Source: Ilyomonas sp965214235
GTDB taxonomy: Bacteria > Bacteroidota > Bacteroidia > Chitinophagales > Chitinophagaceae
Assembly: GCA_965214235.1 (NCBI GenBank)
Contig: CBDCBH010000003.1
Span: forward strand, 930,001-994,000
Reading direction: 5' to 3'
DNA: 64,000 nt
Made by a program: the position numbers and the translations under genes
In this document: in pieces, positions 8,017 to 17,512 of the stretch
Numbering within the stretch: the first letter of the stretch is position 1
How the letters are laid out: the number at the start of each line of letters is the position of its first letter
Notes under the pieces: generated by a model
Told to the model about the DNA's origin: nothing
Databases searched by the model: none
What the model saw: only the letters and a program-made list of their open reading frames with translations

Positions 8017-8133
8017 AACAACAAAAATTATAACCATTACGCAATTTTTAACGGCTGTATCTATATAATAAGCATCTTTTTACCAGTTCATGTCCACCTT
8101 CTCCTTATCTTTCGCATCCATAACTACGCAGGT

Positions 8134-10632
8134 TTGAGAAAGTATTTCACAGTTTGGTTTTGCCTCATTAGCTTATCGCTTTTTGCACAAAAAAAAGCAA
8201 CGGTTTCGGGTATTGTTTTAAATGAAGATGACAAGCCGTTACCGAATGTTTCCATTCAATTATTAAACAACAGCAAAGGCATTACCAGCAACGATTCCGG
8301 CTTCTTTTCCATCTCTTTATCTTCAGGAAAGCCGCTGGCTTTGGTGTTCTCTTATACAGGTTATAAAAAGGTTCAAAAAAATTTCTTTTTAAATGCCGGT
8401 GAAGATGAAAAAATAACGGTGAAAATGGAACGGTTTATAGAAGAACTTCATAACGTAACCGTAACAGATAACAAAGACAGAGAGCAAAGCGGATTGATAA
8501 ATGTTGACCCGACAAGAGCCTTGGTAAATCCATCGCCGCTAAGCAACATTGAAAGTTTGATAAAAGTATTTGTTGGCAGCAACAACGAGCTTACATCGCA
8601 ATACAGTGTGCGTGGCGGCAGCTACGATGAGAACCTTATTTATGTAAACGATTTTGAAGTGTTTCGTCCTTATCTGGTTCAAAGCGGGCAACAGGAAGGC
8701 TTAAGTTTTATCAATCCTGAATTAACCAGTGGCGTTAAGTTTTATAACGGCGGCTACCAGGCGAAATATGGCGATAAAATGAGTTCGGTGTTAGATATTA
8801 CTTATAAAAAGCCAACCACATTCGGCGGCTCGGCTTATGTGGGTTTGTTAGAACAAGGCTTGCATTTGGAAGGCGCGGCAAATAAAAACAAAGTAACCTA
8901 TTTGTTTGGGGTACGCAACCGAAGCAACCGGAATTTATTAAGCAGTCAGGAAACCAAAGGAAATTATATTCCATCCTCATCCGACATTCAAGGCTTGCTT
9001 ACCTGGCAGCTATCACACAAATGGCAGCTTGAAGCGATGGGTAATTTTTCAACTACAAAATTCACTTTGTTTCCTGAAGAAAGTAAATTAACAGCATCTG
9101 TTTTTTCTCCTTTGTATTCTCAAAACGTAGGTGCCGATATTAATTTTTCCGGTGAAGAAAAAGATGCTTACAACACCAATTTTGTTGGGCTAACGGCAAC
9201 AAATCAAATCAATAAAAAGCTGCGTTTAAAATGGATGCTTTCTTATTTTGAAGACAATGAAAAAGAAAACAAAGATATTACCGGCGCTTATATTTTCGGC
9301 GACAGAGATATAGACCCCAACAGCGCTTCGTTTGGCAATATCACCAATCCGTTAGGCAAAGGCGTGTATCAAAATTTTTCGCGCAACACATTAAACATCC
9401 AGGTTTATAATGCACAACACAAGGGTTATTTACCGGTTGGTAAACATTACCTGCAATGGGGCAACAGCATTGAACAGCAGCGCATCAACGATTATCAAAA
9501 TGAATGGCAGTATAACGATTCGGCTGGTTATTCATTGCCTTACAATGGCAACGGAAATTTATTGCTGAGCGATGTAGCAAAAAATAACGCAAACTTCTCT
9601 ATTACCCGCTTTAGTGGCTATGTTCAGGACAATATTCAATTTAAAGATTCATCTGATTTTACATTGCAAGCCGGTGTGCGCTACAACTACAATACATTAA
9701 ACAATGAGTTTCTTCTTTCACCACGATTGGGCTTTTCTTTTAAGCCAAAAAACTGGGTGAAAGATGTGGTGGTGAAAGGCTCGGCAGGTATTTATGATCA
9801 GCCACCGTTTTACCGGGAAATGAAACGTTATGATGGCTCGTTAAACAAAGACTTGAAAGCGCAAAAAAGCTGGCAGGCAACGGCTGGCTTTGATTATAAT
9901 TTGAAGCTGTTTGACCGTCCTGCACGCTTTACTACAGAAGCTTATTACAAAAGTATGTGGGACGTTGACCCTTACGATATAGATAATGTGCGCATCCGAT
10001 ATTATGGCAATAACAATGCAAAGGCTTATGCGTATGGCATTGAAGGAAGATTGTTTGGTGAAGTGGTGAAGGATGCTGAAAGCTGGATTAGCCTTGGCAT
10101 TATGCAAGCAAAAGAAAACATCGGCAACAATTTTTACACTACTTATTATAATGCCTCGCATCAAATTATAACTTCAACTACAGCAGATAAAGTTGTAACT
10201 GATAGCAGCATAAACCCCGTTGGCTGGCTGCGCCGGCCTACGGACAGATTGATTACGTTTGGTATGTTTTTCCAGGATTATTTAAGCACGAATAAAAACA
10301 TAAAAGTGTATCTCAACACGCTGTACGGAAGCAACCTGCCGTACAATATTCCGGGTAGCATTCGCTACCGCAATTCACTAACCATTCCTTCGTACATCCG
10401 CGTTGACATTGGCTTTAGCGCATTGTTGCTTGATGCCCAAAAGCAACGCCGGAGCCATTCTCCGTTTAAAGAGTTCAAAAGCATCTGGGCAAGTTTAGAA
10501 GTGTTTAATTTGATTGACAGACCGAACACCATTAGTTATTTGCTGATTAAAGATTACCAAAACAACACATTTGCCTTGCCGAACCGTTTGACACCGCGAT
10601 TGGTGAATTTTAAGATAGCGGTGAATTGGTAG
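8134..10632 (+). CDS. TonB-dependent outer-membrane receptor
   Basis: A TonB-dependent transporter of 832 residues that imports a ligand across the outer membrane using ExbBD-TonB energy. The start is a TTG codon; it gives a good signal peptide (MRKYFTVWFCLISLSLFAQ) and no ATG lies near it. A carboxypeptidase-regulatory-like Ig fold follows (about residues 22-105: VSGIVLNEDDKPLPNVSIQL), then the plug domain (about 118-225) with YSVRGGSYDENLIYVND and the YGDKMSSVLDITYK strand. A 22-strand barrel would occupy the rest and ends in an aromatic residue (Trp), as barrels for BAM do. No SusD-like gene is adjacent, so it is not a Sus pair, and the ligand is unknown. A restriction-modification pair follows 70 bases downstream. 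Confidence 0.9.
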   Translation: MRKYFTVWFCLISLSLFAQKKATVSGIVLNEDDKPLPNVSIQLLNNSKGITSNDSGFFSISLSSGKPLALVFSYTGYKKVQKNFFLNAGEDEKITVKMERFIEELHNVTVTDNKDREQSGLINVDPTRALVNPSPLSNIESLIKVFVGSNNELTSQYSVRGGSYDENLIYVNDFEVFRPYLVQSGQQEGLSFINPELTSGVKFYNGGYQAKYGDKMSSVLDITYKKPTTFGGSAYVGLLEQGLHLEGAANKNKVTYLFGVRNRSNRNLLSSQETKGNYIPSSSDIQGLLTWQLSHKWQLEAMGNFSTTKFTLFPEESKLTASVFSPLYSQNVGADINFSGEEKDAYNTNFVGLTATNQINKKLRLKWMLSYFEDNEKENKDITGAYIFGDRDIDPNSASFGNITNPLGKGVYQNFSRNTLNIQVYNAQHKGYLPVGKHYLQWGNSIEQQRINDYQNEWQYNDSAGYSLPYNGNGNLLLSDVAKNNANFSITRFSGYVQDNIQFKDSSDFTLQAGVRYNYNTLNNEFLLSPRLGFSFKPKNWVKDVVVKGSAGIYDQPPFYREMKRYDGSLNKDLKAQKSWQATAGFDYNLKLFDRPARFTTEAYYKSMWDVDPYDIDNVRIRYYGNNNAKAYAYGIEGRLFGEVVKDAESWISLGIMQAKENIGNNFYTTYYNASHQIITSTTADKVVTDSSINPVGWLRRPTDRLITFGMFFQDYLSTNKNIKVYLNTLYGSNLPYNIPGSIRYRNSLTIPSYIRVDIGFSALLLDAQKQRRSHSPFKEFKSIWASLEVFNLIDRPNTISYLLIKDYQNNTFALPNRLTPRLVNFKIAVNW

Positions 10633-10703
10633 AAGGTTGTGAATAAATACCATTATTTTGTTTGAAGTCTTACAACTTTCATTTGGATATTTGTATAAGA
10701 AGT

Positions 10704-11645
10704 ATGAAAGTAAAAGAACCAATAACCGAATTTGTAAACTTCAATTATCCGGCTGGATCTGAAGTTTATTGTGGAGATACTTTTCAATATTTAAAAAAGT
10801 TTCAACCGGCTAAGTTTGATTTGATTATTACCTCTCCTCCTTACAACGTTGGTAAATCTTACGAAGTAAAAGAAACCATTGAAAAATACCTGCAAACACA
10901 GGAAAGAATCATAGAACAATTAGTAAAAGTTTTATCTGATAAAGGAAGCCTTTGCTGGCAGGTTGGTAATTATGTTGAAAAAGGAGAAGTGTTTCCGTTA
11001 GACATTTACTATTATCAGATTTTTAAAAAGTTTGGATTAAAGCTTCGTAATAGAATCATCTGGCATTTTGGTCATGGCTTACATGCTTCAAATCGCTTTT
11101 CAGGGAGATATGAAACCATACTTTGGTTTACAAAAAGTGATGACTATATTTTCAATCTTGACAATGTAAGAGTGCCATCTAAGTATCCTGGCAAACTTCA
11201 TTTCAAAGGAAACAAAAAAGGGCAACCTTCCGGGAATCCGCTCGGTAAAAATCCATCAGACATTTGGGAGATTGTTGTAAAAGATTGGGATAATGAATTG
11301 TGGGATATACCCAATGTAAAATCAAATCATCCTGAAAAAACAGAACATCCCTGCCAGTTTCCGGTTGAGTTGGTTGAGCGTTGTGTATTGGCACTTACGG
11401 ATGAAAATAGTTGGGTGCTTGATCCTTTTGCCGGTGTTGGTTCTTCATTAATTGCTGCTATTAAGAACAATAGAAACGGCATTGGGATAGATAAAGAAGA
11501 AGCATATTGCAAATTAGCAAAACAAAGAATTAAACAATTAAAAGAAGGCACACTAAAATTACGTCCAATTAATAAACCTATACATAAACCGTCAGCAAAC
11601 GATAAAGTAGCGCAAGTGCCTGCTGAATGGCTTTTACCATTATGA
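10704..11645 (+). CDS. DNA methyltransferase (probably N4-cytosine) of a BglII-like system
   Basis: This 313-residue class-beta DNA methyltransferase would protect host DNA from the enzyme encoded next. The catalytic motif TSPPYN (residues 43-48) comes first and the AdoMet motif DPFAGVGSS (from about 240) near the C-terminus, which is the beta order. A Ser or Thr before PPY is typical of N4-cytosine enzymes, whereas DPPY marks N6-adenine. M.BglII is also known as an m4C enzyme. The frame can begin at a TTG at 10662, but the ATG at 10704 fits the usual start. Sampled lines are about 38% GC, lower than the neighbours, which suggests horizontal gain. The stop TGA overlaps the ATG of the endonuclease gene (ATGA). 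Confidence 0.88.
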   Translation: MKVKEPITEFVNFNYPAGSEVYCGDTFQYLKKFQPAKFDLIITSPPYNVGKSYEVKETIEKYLQTQERIIEQLVKVLSDKGSLCWQVGNYVEKGEVFPLDIYYYQIFKKFGLKLRNRIIWHFGHGLHASNRFSGRYETILWFTKSDDYIFNLDNVRVPSKYPGKLHFKGNKKGQPSGNPLGKNPSDIWEIVVKDWDNELWDIPNVKSNHPEKTEHPCQFPVELVERCVLALTDENSWVLDPFAGVGSSLIAAIKNNRNGIGIDKEEAYCKLAKQRIKQLKEGTLKLRPINKPIHKPSANDKVAQVPAEWLLPL

Positions 11646-12256
11646 AAATTGCTCAGAAATACTCGCACTTGAATGGTGAAGAATATCTAATTGTCCATCA
11701 TAAAGAGTTATACGATGAATTAACGCATGTCATTGAAAACATTGATGCTTCTCAATTAATGACTAAAGAAAGCAAAGAGAAAACTATGATGGGAAAAATG
11801 TTATTTAATCCCATTGCATTAAATCGTGCATTTATAGAAGCATTCAGGAAGAAAGGATGGAATGAAAGCCGTTACAGATACTTTCTTACTACAGACAGAA
11901 AATTAATGCAAGAAATTGTTTCTCTGCCTTATGAAGAACAACGATTGCATTTACAAGCTAAGGGTATTGCAAATCCGCTTTCATCTTACAAACAAACTGA
12001 TTTTGTAAAGAATGAAATTGCTATTGAGGTACAGTTTGGCAAATACGCCTTTGTGGCTTTTGATTTGTTTGTAAAGCACTTGCTATTTTATTCTGGTGGT
12101 ATTATCAATGTAGGTATTGAAGTGTTGCCGACCAAGATTATGCAAAGTCAAATGTCTTCTGGTGTTGATTATTACGAAGGAGAAGTATATAATGTACTAA
12201 GACATGGTAGAGGTAATCCACCAGTGCCTTTATTAATTTTAGGAATCGAACCGTAA
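11642..12256 (+). CDS. BglII-family type II restriction endonuclease
   Basis: The protein has 204 residues from the ATG at 11642, which overlaps the methyltransferase stop as ATGA; an in-frame ATG at 11627 is less likely. The core reads TDFVKNEIAIEVQFGKYAF (from about residue 119). This matches the known BglII phrase, with Asp84 and then Glu93-x-Gln95 as the metal-binding active site; here they correspond to Asp120, Glu129 and Gln131. The Glu-x-Gln variant of the PD-(D/E)XK fold is a hallmark of BglII and BstYI. The cut site is therefore likely AGATCT, RGATCY or a close relative. Sampled GC is about 33%. The close pair with an m4C-type methyltransferase makes a complete type II system. The family is recognised by motif, not by search. 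Confidence 0.8.
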   Translation: MKIAQKYSHLNGEEYLIVHHKELYDELTHVIENIDASQLMTKESKEKTMMGKMLFNPIALNRAFIEAFRKKGWNESRYRYFLTTDRKLMQEIVSLPYEEQRLHLQAKGIANPLSSYKQTDFVKNEIAIEVQFGKYAFVAFDLFVKHLLFYSGGIINVGIEVLPTKIMQSQMSSGVDYYEGEVYNVLRHGRGNPPVPLLILGIEP

Positions 12257-12322
12257 AATTTCTAAAATTAAAATCCAATTTCCTTTCTAACCTTGTTAGC
12301 TGAAATCAATAAGATTTTTCTT

Positions 12323-13870
12323 TCACACCTGCACACCATCATACAATAAATACTTTTTTTCTTTTGGATGATGAATGAAACTTGCCATAGTAAACCGTTC
12401 TTTCACCGTAAACCATACAATCATTCCAAAGCCAAAGGCTAACATGAGGTGGTACGGGAACATCGAAAAATCGTGATAATAAAAAGCCAGCGCAGCGCCA
12501 AATAAAAAGTAAATCATCAACATCATTTCCATAATAAAAAAAGGCGTAAACAATTTTGCTGATGAAGACAAAGAGCTTGCTTTTTTGTTATCCAAAGCAT
12601 TAAATTTTGGTGTTCGCACAAACGATGATTTGATGCCCAGCCAACCTTCGGCAACGGCCACTGCATTGTTAAACGCCATACCCATACTGAATGATAAATA
12701 CAAAGGAAATGTTTTGAAAAAATATTGTTTCGCATCGTTGCGGATGAAGCCGGTGTAAACGGTGGCGATGTAATGAAACACACCCAAACAAAACAAGGAA
12801 ATCAATGAAAATGAAGCATACCGAAACCAAACTTCCAACTGCGGAACATGCGGCTTTAACATTAACAACGGAATGCTTACAAACGAAGCTAAGAACGCGC
12901 TGACAAAAACAAAACCCACCATCAAATGAAAGAAAGCATGAAACTTTTTTAAGGGCGATAACTGCGAGCGCAATATATTTTTTACATGTTTCCGGGCTGT
13001 TTCGGCATTGCCTTTTACCCATCTGAATTGCTGCGCTTTTAATGCACTTATCAAGGGCGGCAATTCAGCCGGAACGGTTACATCTTCCAAATACAAAAAC
13101 TGCCAGCCTTTCAGTTGCGCACGATAGCTTAAATCGAAATCTTCCGTTAAGGTATCAGCATTCCAGCCGCCGGCATCCTGCATACAACTCTTTCGCCACA
13201 CGCCGCCTGTGCCTGAAAAATTAATAAAACAACCGGCTTCATTTCTTCCTTTTTGTTCTATTGAAAAATGAGCATCTAACAAAAACGCCTGGAAGTGCGT
13301 AAGCAAAGAATTGTTTTTGTTCAGGTGCGTCCAGCGCGTTTGCACCATACCAATGTTATCGTTTTGAAAATGGAGAATTGTGAATTGCAGGAAATCGGAT
13401 GTTGGAACAAAATCGGCATCAAAAATGGCAATGAATTCGCCTTTGGCGGTAGTCAATCCGTTTTGCAAAGCACCGGCTTTATAACCTTCGCGGTTGATGC
13501 GATGAATGTGATGAATTTGCAAACCTGCTGCTTTGTATTGCTTTGTTTTTACTGCAATTATATTTATAGTTTCATCAGTTGAATCGTCCAGAACTTGTAT
13601 TTCCCACCTGTCTTTCGGGTAATCAAATTTAGCAACAGCATCTATTAATCTTTCTACAACAACGCTTTCATTATAAACGGGTAGTTGGACTGTTACAAAC
13701 GGATAAAAATCAAATGATGTATGTGTAATTTGTGGCGTGGTTTTCTTTTTATTTTTGAGGTATTGATACACCAAATGCAGTTGCACAAAACCATAAAAAA
13801 ACAAAAAAAGAAGCGCGATAGAATAGATGACCAAAATTGCTTTTGTGGTTATCTCATAGTTGAAAGTCAT
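12323..13870 (-). CDS. Processive family 2 glycosyltransferase, membrane-bound
   Basis: This enzyme of about 515 residues resembles cellulose and hyaluronan synthases and would polymerise or transfer sugars from nucleotide donors at the inner membrane. After one N-terminal membrane helix (about 10-34), the catalytic domain shows the D,D,D,QxxRW pattern: DDSTDE at 95-100, DAD at 151-153, TED at 242-244 and QQFRW at 280-284. Four or more membrane helices follow from about residue 300. The start was placed at the ATG at 13870 (MTFNYEITTK); a TTG at 13885 would add five residues. No partner for polysaccharide export lies next to it. The product may be a surface glycan or a glycolipid, and the donor sugar cannot be read from the sequence. 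Confidence 0.85.
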   Translation of the reverse strand: MTFNYEITTKAILVIYSIALLFLFFYGFVQLHLVYQYLKNKKKTTPQITHTSFDFYPFVTVQLPVYNESVVVERLIDAVAKFDYPKDRWEIQVLDDSTDETINIIAVKTKQYKAAGLQIHHIHRINREGYKAGALQNGLTTAKGEFIAIFDADFVPTSDFLQFTILHFQNDNIGMVQTRWTHLNKNNSLLTHFQAFLLDAHFSIEQKGRNEAGCFINFSGTGGVWRKSCMQDAGGWNADTLTEDFDLSYRAQLKGWQFLYLEDVTVPAELPPLISALKAQQFRWVKGNAETARKHVKNILRSQLSPLKKFHAFFHLMVGFVFVSAFLASFVSIPLLMLKPHVPQLEVWFRYASFSLISLFCLGVFHYIATVYTGFIRNDAKQYFFKTFPLYLSFSMGMAFNNAVAVAEGWLGIKSSFVRTPKFNALDNKKASSLSSSAKLFTPFFIMEMMLMIYFLFGAALAFYYHDFSMFPYHLMLAFGFGMIVWFTVKERFTMASFIHHPKEKKYLLYDGVQV

Positions 13871-13946
13871 GCCTATGTTTTTCAATTTTCATCGCGGCAT
13901 AAACTGCACCAATATTTTTCTTTTTAAAAAAGAAACGAAAGCGGTT

Positions 13947-16328
13947 TTATTTTTTTATGGTAATGAAAATTGTTTTGCTGCCCGCCAACCCATTGGCTGT
14001 GTTGCCTTGTACAACTACCGCAAAATTGCCCTCCAATTCAGATGTGTAAAAAATAATGGTTTGCTTTTGATTGCTTTTTACATTGATTTGCGGCGACCAA
14101 TACAAAACATTTCTAAAATCGGGCAGACGGCTCTCTGCTTGTTGCGGCGATTCGTAAACCGGCGAATAAAATTCTCTTTCCAATTGCAAACCTTCATATT
14201 CAAGTTGCAACGAATTAGGGTTTATTTCTATGCCGCCCATGTCGCCTTTGTAAGTGGTATAGCTAACAATACCATCGTAGGTTTGATTGCCCAAAAAGTA
14301 TTTGCGTGTAACAACATCCAACTGCCTTACCTGCAAAGGGTTAAAAGCTACAATGGTGTTGATGTTCCAAATAGGAACACCATCTAACAACACCAGAGGA
14401 TTGTCTTTAAAAAAAACGTTGTAGGGAAGATTATTTACGGTATAATGATAATCATCTCCGCCCTTGCTTACCCTTACTTCGGTTACATACTCGCGCATCA
14501 CTTCTTCCATTGTTGGAAAACGTGTATAATCATCTAACAAATAACGCTTATCCGGCTTGCCATAAAATACAGTTGTATCTTCTTCATTCGATAAAATAAA
14601 ATGTTGCCGTTCATCTGCTAAATACGCATTTTGTGTTTGTACGCCAATGCTGTTTTGGAGCAGTTGATGGCTCCATTTTTCAGGAAGATGAAAGGGCAAA
14701 ACCGGCGTGTGAAAAGAGGTTTCTGAAAACGGATTGGAGAGCGAGATTCGGTAATTGTTTTTTACACTATCGGCGGTTTGAACAACAACCTCACCGGCGC
14801 CGTAAAAACGATTGACAGCCCATTTTACATTACCGTTTTCATCGCTTGTTGCGCTGCTTAACCGAAACTTTTCGCCAGGCACGGATAGATAAGTTGTAAC
14901 ACCAGCCGCTGGCAATCCGGTTGCTTTATTTGTTAACGTGGCGGTTATAATCTGGCCTTCATATTCAGGAAGAAAATGAAAATCCGGCTTTTTGTTTCCT
15001 AACACATCATCCCACTGAAACCTGCGCCAGCCTTGGGTTAGCATCAAATTATCCAACGCTTCCTGTGCATCTGCACCTGTATCATTCAAATAAAAATCAG
15101 GCGATTCAATATTGCCTTTTATTTCTGAACTCAACCATAAATAATTAAAAATATCAGAGGGATCAATACCTTGTAATGAATCTAACTTAAACACCGATAA
15201 CGACAAATTGGCTTCCGATGGTTGCGCCGATTGATTTTGTGCAGCAATTTGTAACTGAACCTTTGTTTTTACTCCATAAATCTGTTCATTTGTTTTTACA
15301 TCAATTAATAATTGTTGTTTGGGTTGTTTGCAAAATAAACGTTCGCAAAGCGGCTGGCGTGCATCATTAAAAATAGTAAGCTGCGATATGCCTTCGCTTA
15401 AACTGCTTTTATCCAATATAAATTCAGTTTTGTTATTGTTGAACTGCTTTGCCTGAACAGCCTGAACCGATTGTTGTGAATGAACAAACAAGTAAACAAA
15501 AGACCCGCTTGTAATGATGTTTGTATGTATTGAAACGGAAAGCTGATTGTTGCTAATTGCAGCTACTTTCATTACATAACCCTGCTCATAAATTTTGGGT
15601 AATGGTTGTATAAAAGTTTGATTGTTTACACGTATTACCGCTTTATATGTTTCATTGCTAAATGGAGTAAAAACAAACTTTCCCATGCCGAATTTGAATG
15701 GCTGAAAACGAAGCAGCGTATCATTGTTTTTATTTACTATAAAGCCCGAGAAACTGATGTTTTGCCCGTATTGATTTACGCCTTTAAACGCCACCGTACT
15801 TTCTATTCCATTTACTAAATTACCGCCTTCGGGAAAGAATTGAACGCTGTAAGCGGCTGTATCGTTATGAGCTTGCAAATCTATTTTCTTCAAAGTATTT
15901 ACAATCGTTAGTCTTTTTTCAAAGTAAAAATCAGAACTAAAATTTTTCATCCATGCCGTATAAGCTTTTAAAATGTAATTATCTGAATGGATAGAAAATG
16001 GAATCAAAAAAGAACCGCTTCCACTACCGTTTTGCATGTTGATTTTGGCTTGTAATACCGGCATGTTTTCTTTGTTCACAATTTCTACATAACTCACTTT
16101 GCTTATGCCGAGCGGCTTGTGCGTAGCGGCATCAACATCATATACTTTAAACCAAACAATTTCGCCTGCTACATAAAAATTTTTATCGGTATGAACAAAT
16201 AGTTTTTCCTGAATTGTTTGTGATTGAAATTCATTGAATTTGTTTCGTAAACTATCGCTTACGTTAGATTGTGCAAAAACGGTTGCAAAAACAAAATGCA
16301 GTAAAAACAAAAGGATGAGTTTCATCAT
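13947..16328 (-). CDS. Secreted MG2/plug-like envelope protein, last gene of a TonB-receptor operon
   Basis: This 793-residue secreted protein has a signal peptide ending near residue 20 (VFATVFAQ). An alpha-2-macroglobulin MG2-like domain follows (about 40-140: EKLFVHTDKNFYVAGEIVWF), then several beta-sandwich segments. A late region (about 640-720) resembles the plug of a TonB receptor (NPLVLLDGVPIWN), but no barrel follows. Proteins of this layout are frequent in Bacteroidota next to TonB receptors and DUF4249 lipoproteins, and their role is not established. A surface accessory for ligand capture or a structural element is an inference. It lies 42 bases after the DUF4249 gene. Three copies of the TGNAGTAAAAACAAA motif lie inside this one gene, at 15262, 15663 and 16297. 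Confidence 0.72.
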   Translation of the reverse strand: MMKLILLFLLHFVFATVFAQSNVSDSLRNKFNEFQSQTIQEKLFVHTDKNFYVAGEIVWFKVYDVDAATHKPLGISKVSYVEIVNKENMPVLQAKINMQNGSGSGSFLIPFSIHSDNYILKAYTAWMKNFSSDFYFEKRLTIVNTLKKIDLQAHNDTAAYSVQFFPEGGNLVNGIESTVAFKGVNQYGQNISFSGFIVNKNNDTLLRFQPFKFGMGKFVFTPFSNETYKAVIRVNNQTFIQPLPKIYEQGYVMKVAAISNNQLSVSIHTNIITSGSFVYLFVHSQQSVQAVQAKQFNNNKTEFILDKSSLSEGISQLTIFNDARQPLCERLFCKQPKQQLLIDVKTNEQIYGVKTKVQLQIAAQNQSAQPSEANLSLSVFKLDSLQGIDPSDIFNYLWLSSEIKGNIESPDFYLNDTGADAQEALDNLMLTQGWRRFQWDDVLGNKKPDFHFLPEYEGQIITATLTNKATGLPAAGVTTYLSVPGEKFRLSSATSDENGNVKWAVNRFYGAGEVVVQTADSVKNNYRISLSNPFSETSFHTPVLPFHLPEKWSHQLLQNSIGVQTQNAYLADERQHFILSNEEDTTVFYGKPDKRYLLDDYTRFPTMEEVMREYVTEVRVSKGGDDYHYTVNNLPYNVFFKDNPLVLLDGVPIWNINTIVAFNPLQVRQLDVVTRKYFLGNQTYDGIVSYTTYKGDMGGIEINPNSLQLEYEGLQLEREFYSPVYESPQQAESRLPDFRNVLYWSPQINVKSNQKQTIIFYTSELEGNFAVVVQGNTANGLAGSKTIFITIKK
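15661..15678 (+). repeat. 18-mer repeat AATGGAGTAAAAACAAAC, copy 1
   Basis: The same 18 bases occur at 51184-51201 and 56553-56570 in two other genes. Here the gene lies on the opposite strand, so the site encodes part of the phrase KFVFTPF. A 16-base form (ATGGAGTAAAAACAAA) lies on the other strand at 15262-15277 within the same gene. Confidence 0.85.
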
Positions 16329-16370
16329 AAAGTATAAAAAAGGCAGGTTATAAAAAGCGTCAGTTTCATG

Positions 16371-17510
16371 CTACCAGAACGGCGGTTTTGTAGTAGTTCC
16401 GCCGAGTTCCGTACAATCAACGCAAGACCGTTTTGCAATAACAAGGCAACACATACCGCTATAATAATAAGGTGCATAGGACGTATCTGGATAAGTGTAT
16501 AAATAAGGATTGTCAGGATTTCTGTCCAAAGTTCTTAGGCTACAATCTACCCCTGGAAATAGTTTTTGCCAGCCTGGCAATTCACTGTTTTGTATAAACA
16601 ATCTTTCCTCTGCAATATTATTTACACTCACATATCCTAATACAGGTTCAGCAGGGTTAGTAATACACTTAACATTGCCTGTTAACTGTGTGGGTTGTGC
16701 ATCAAAAAGAGATCCCAACTGTTGCGTATTTTTTTGCAATAAAAGCCAATATTGATAAGCCTCTTCGCTGAGTGCATATTGTTTTAATAATATACTGTAT
16801 CTCACACCCATCCTAATATCATTCAACGGTATATTAGTAAGTGAATCTTTATTGATGATATCTTGAGATAGTGCAATAGAAGTACCTAACAATATATTAG
16901 TAGAACTATCGGCCTGATAACAGATATACCTGCTATTGTAAGGCACATCGTAATAAATGATGTCGTTATTTAAACTAAGCTCTGCGTTATCAATAGCATG
17001 ATATTCCCATGTTTCCACATATTCCCAACGGTAATACCGGGTATTGTTCCGGGCGTCGTGAGTGTTAATATAAAAAGTAACGCCATTCCCATTAAATATC
17101 CATTGCAAACTATCAATAGCAGGCGTTATTTTAGCAGCCACATAAGGCGATAAATATCTACTATTATTTGAAGTGATAACCTGTAAGGCATATTCATCAG
17201 TTGGGTTTAATGTTAAGGCATCTGATGTATAAACGCCATTGCCCTGCTCGTGCAGCGAATAACTGGTTCCGCTCTTTCCTAAAATATTTACCTGTGCGTG
17301 TAATTCGGGCGAAAAAACAACGCTGTCAGTTACATTGCGCGTGCGCGATAATTTAATGGTTGTAACAGCGTTAGCACCTGTGTTAATAACACCATCAACC
17401 ACCAAAAAATTTTTATTGGCTTTGATAACAGCCGGCTCATAAGCTTGCTTACAGCTGATTGTAAAAACAATGAAAAACAAAAACGGTATAGGATAAAAAA
17501 CGTTCTTCAT
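16371..17510 (-). CDS. DUF4249 family lipoprotein
   Basis: This is a 379-residue lipoprotein. The signal peptide ends at the lipobox TISC (Cys20), followed by the DUF4249 start VVDGVINTGANAVTTIKLSR. The beta-rich body and its length are typical. Many Cys residues lie near the C-terminus (GMCCLVIAKRSCVDC), which is also seen in the family. DUF4249 proteins occur almost always beside TonB receptors; they are thought to sit on the cell surface and to act like SusD in ligand capture, though this is inference from gene context. The gene lies two bases after the receptor gene upstream and clearly belongs to the same transcript. Confidence 0.88.
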   Translation of the reverse strand: MKNVFYPIPFLFFIVFTISCKQAYEPAVIKANKNFLVVDGVINTGANAVTTIKLSRTRNVTDSVVFSPELHAQVNILGKSGTSYSLHEQGNGVYTSDALTLNPTDEYALQVITSNNSRYLSPYVAAKITPAIDSLQWIFNGNGVTFYINTHDARNNTRYYRWEYVETWEYHAIDNAELSLNNDIIYYDVPYNSRYICYQADSSTNILLGTSIALSQDIINKDSLTNIPLNDIRMGVRYSILLKQYALSEEAYQYWLLLQKNTQQLGSLFDAQPTQLTGNVKCITNPAEPVLGYVSVNNIAEERLFIQNSELPGWQKLFPGVDCSLRTLDRNPDNPYLYTYPDTSYAPYYYSGMCCLVIAKRSCVDCTELGGTTTKPPFW

Positions 17511-17512
17511 TT

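Noticed and set aside
8134..10632. SusC/SusD polysaccharide pair
   Set aside because: The receptor has no SusD-like lipoprotein next to it. The following genes are a restriction-modification pair.
10662..10703. Longer methyltransferase start (TTG at 10662)
   Set aside because: The added residues are not family-like, and the ATG at 10704 begins the expected sequence.
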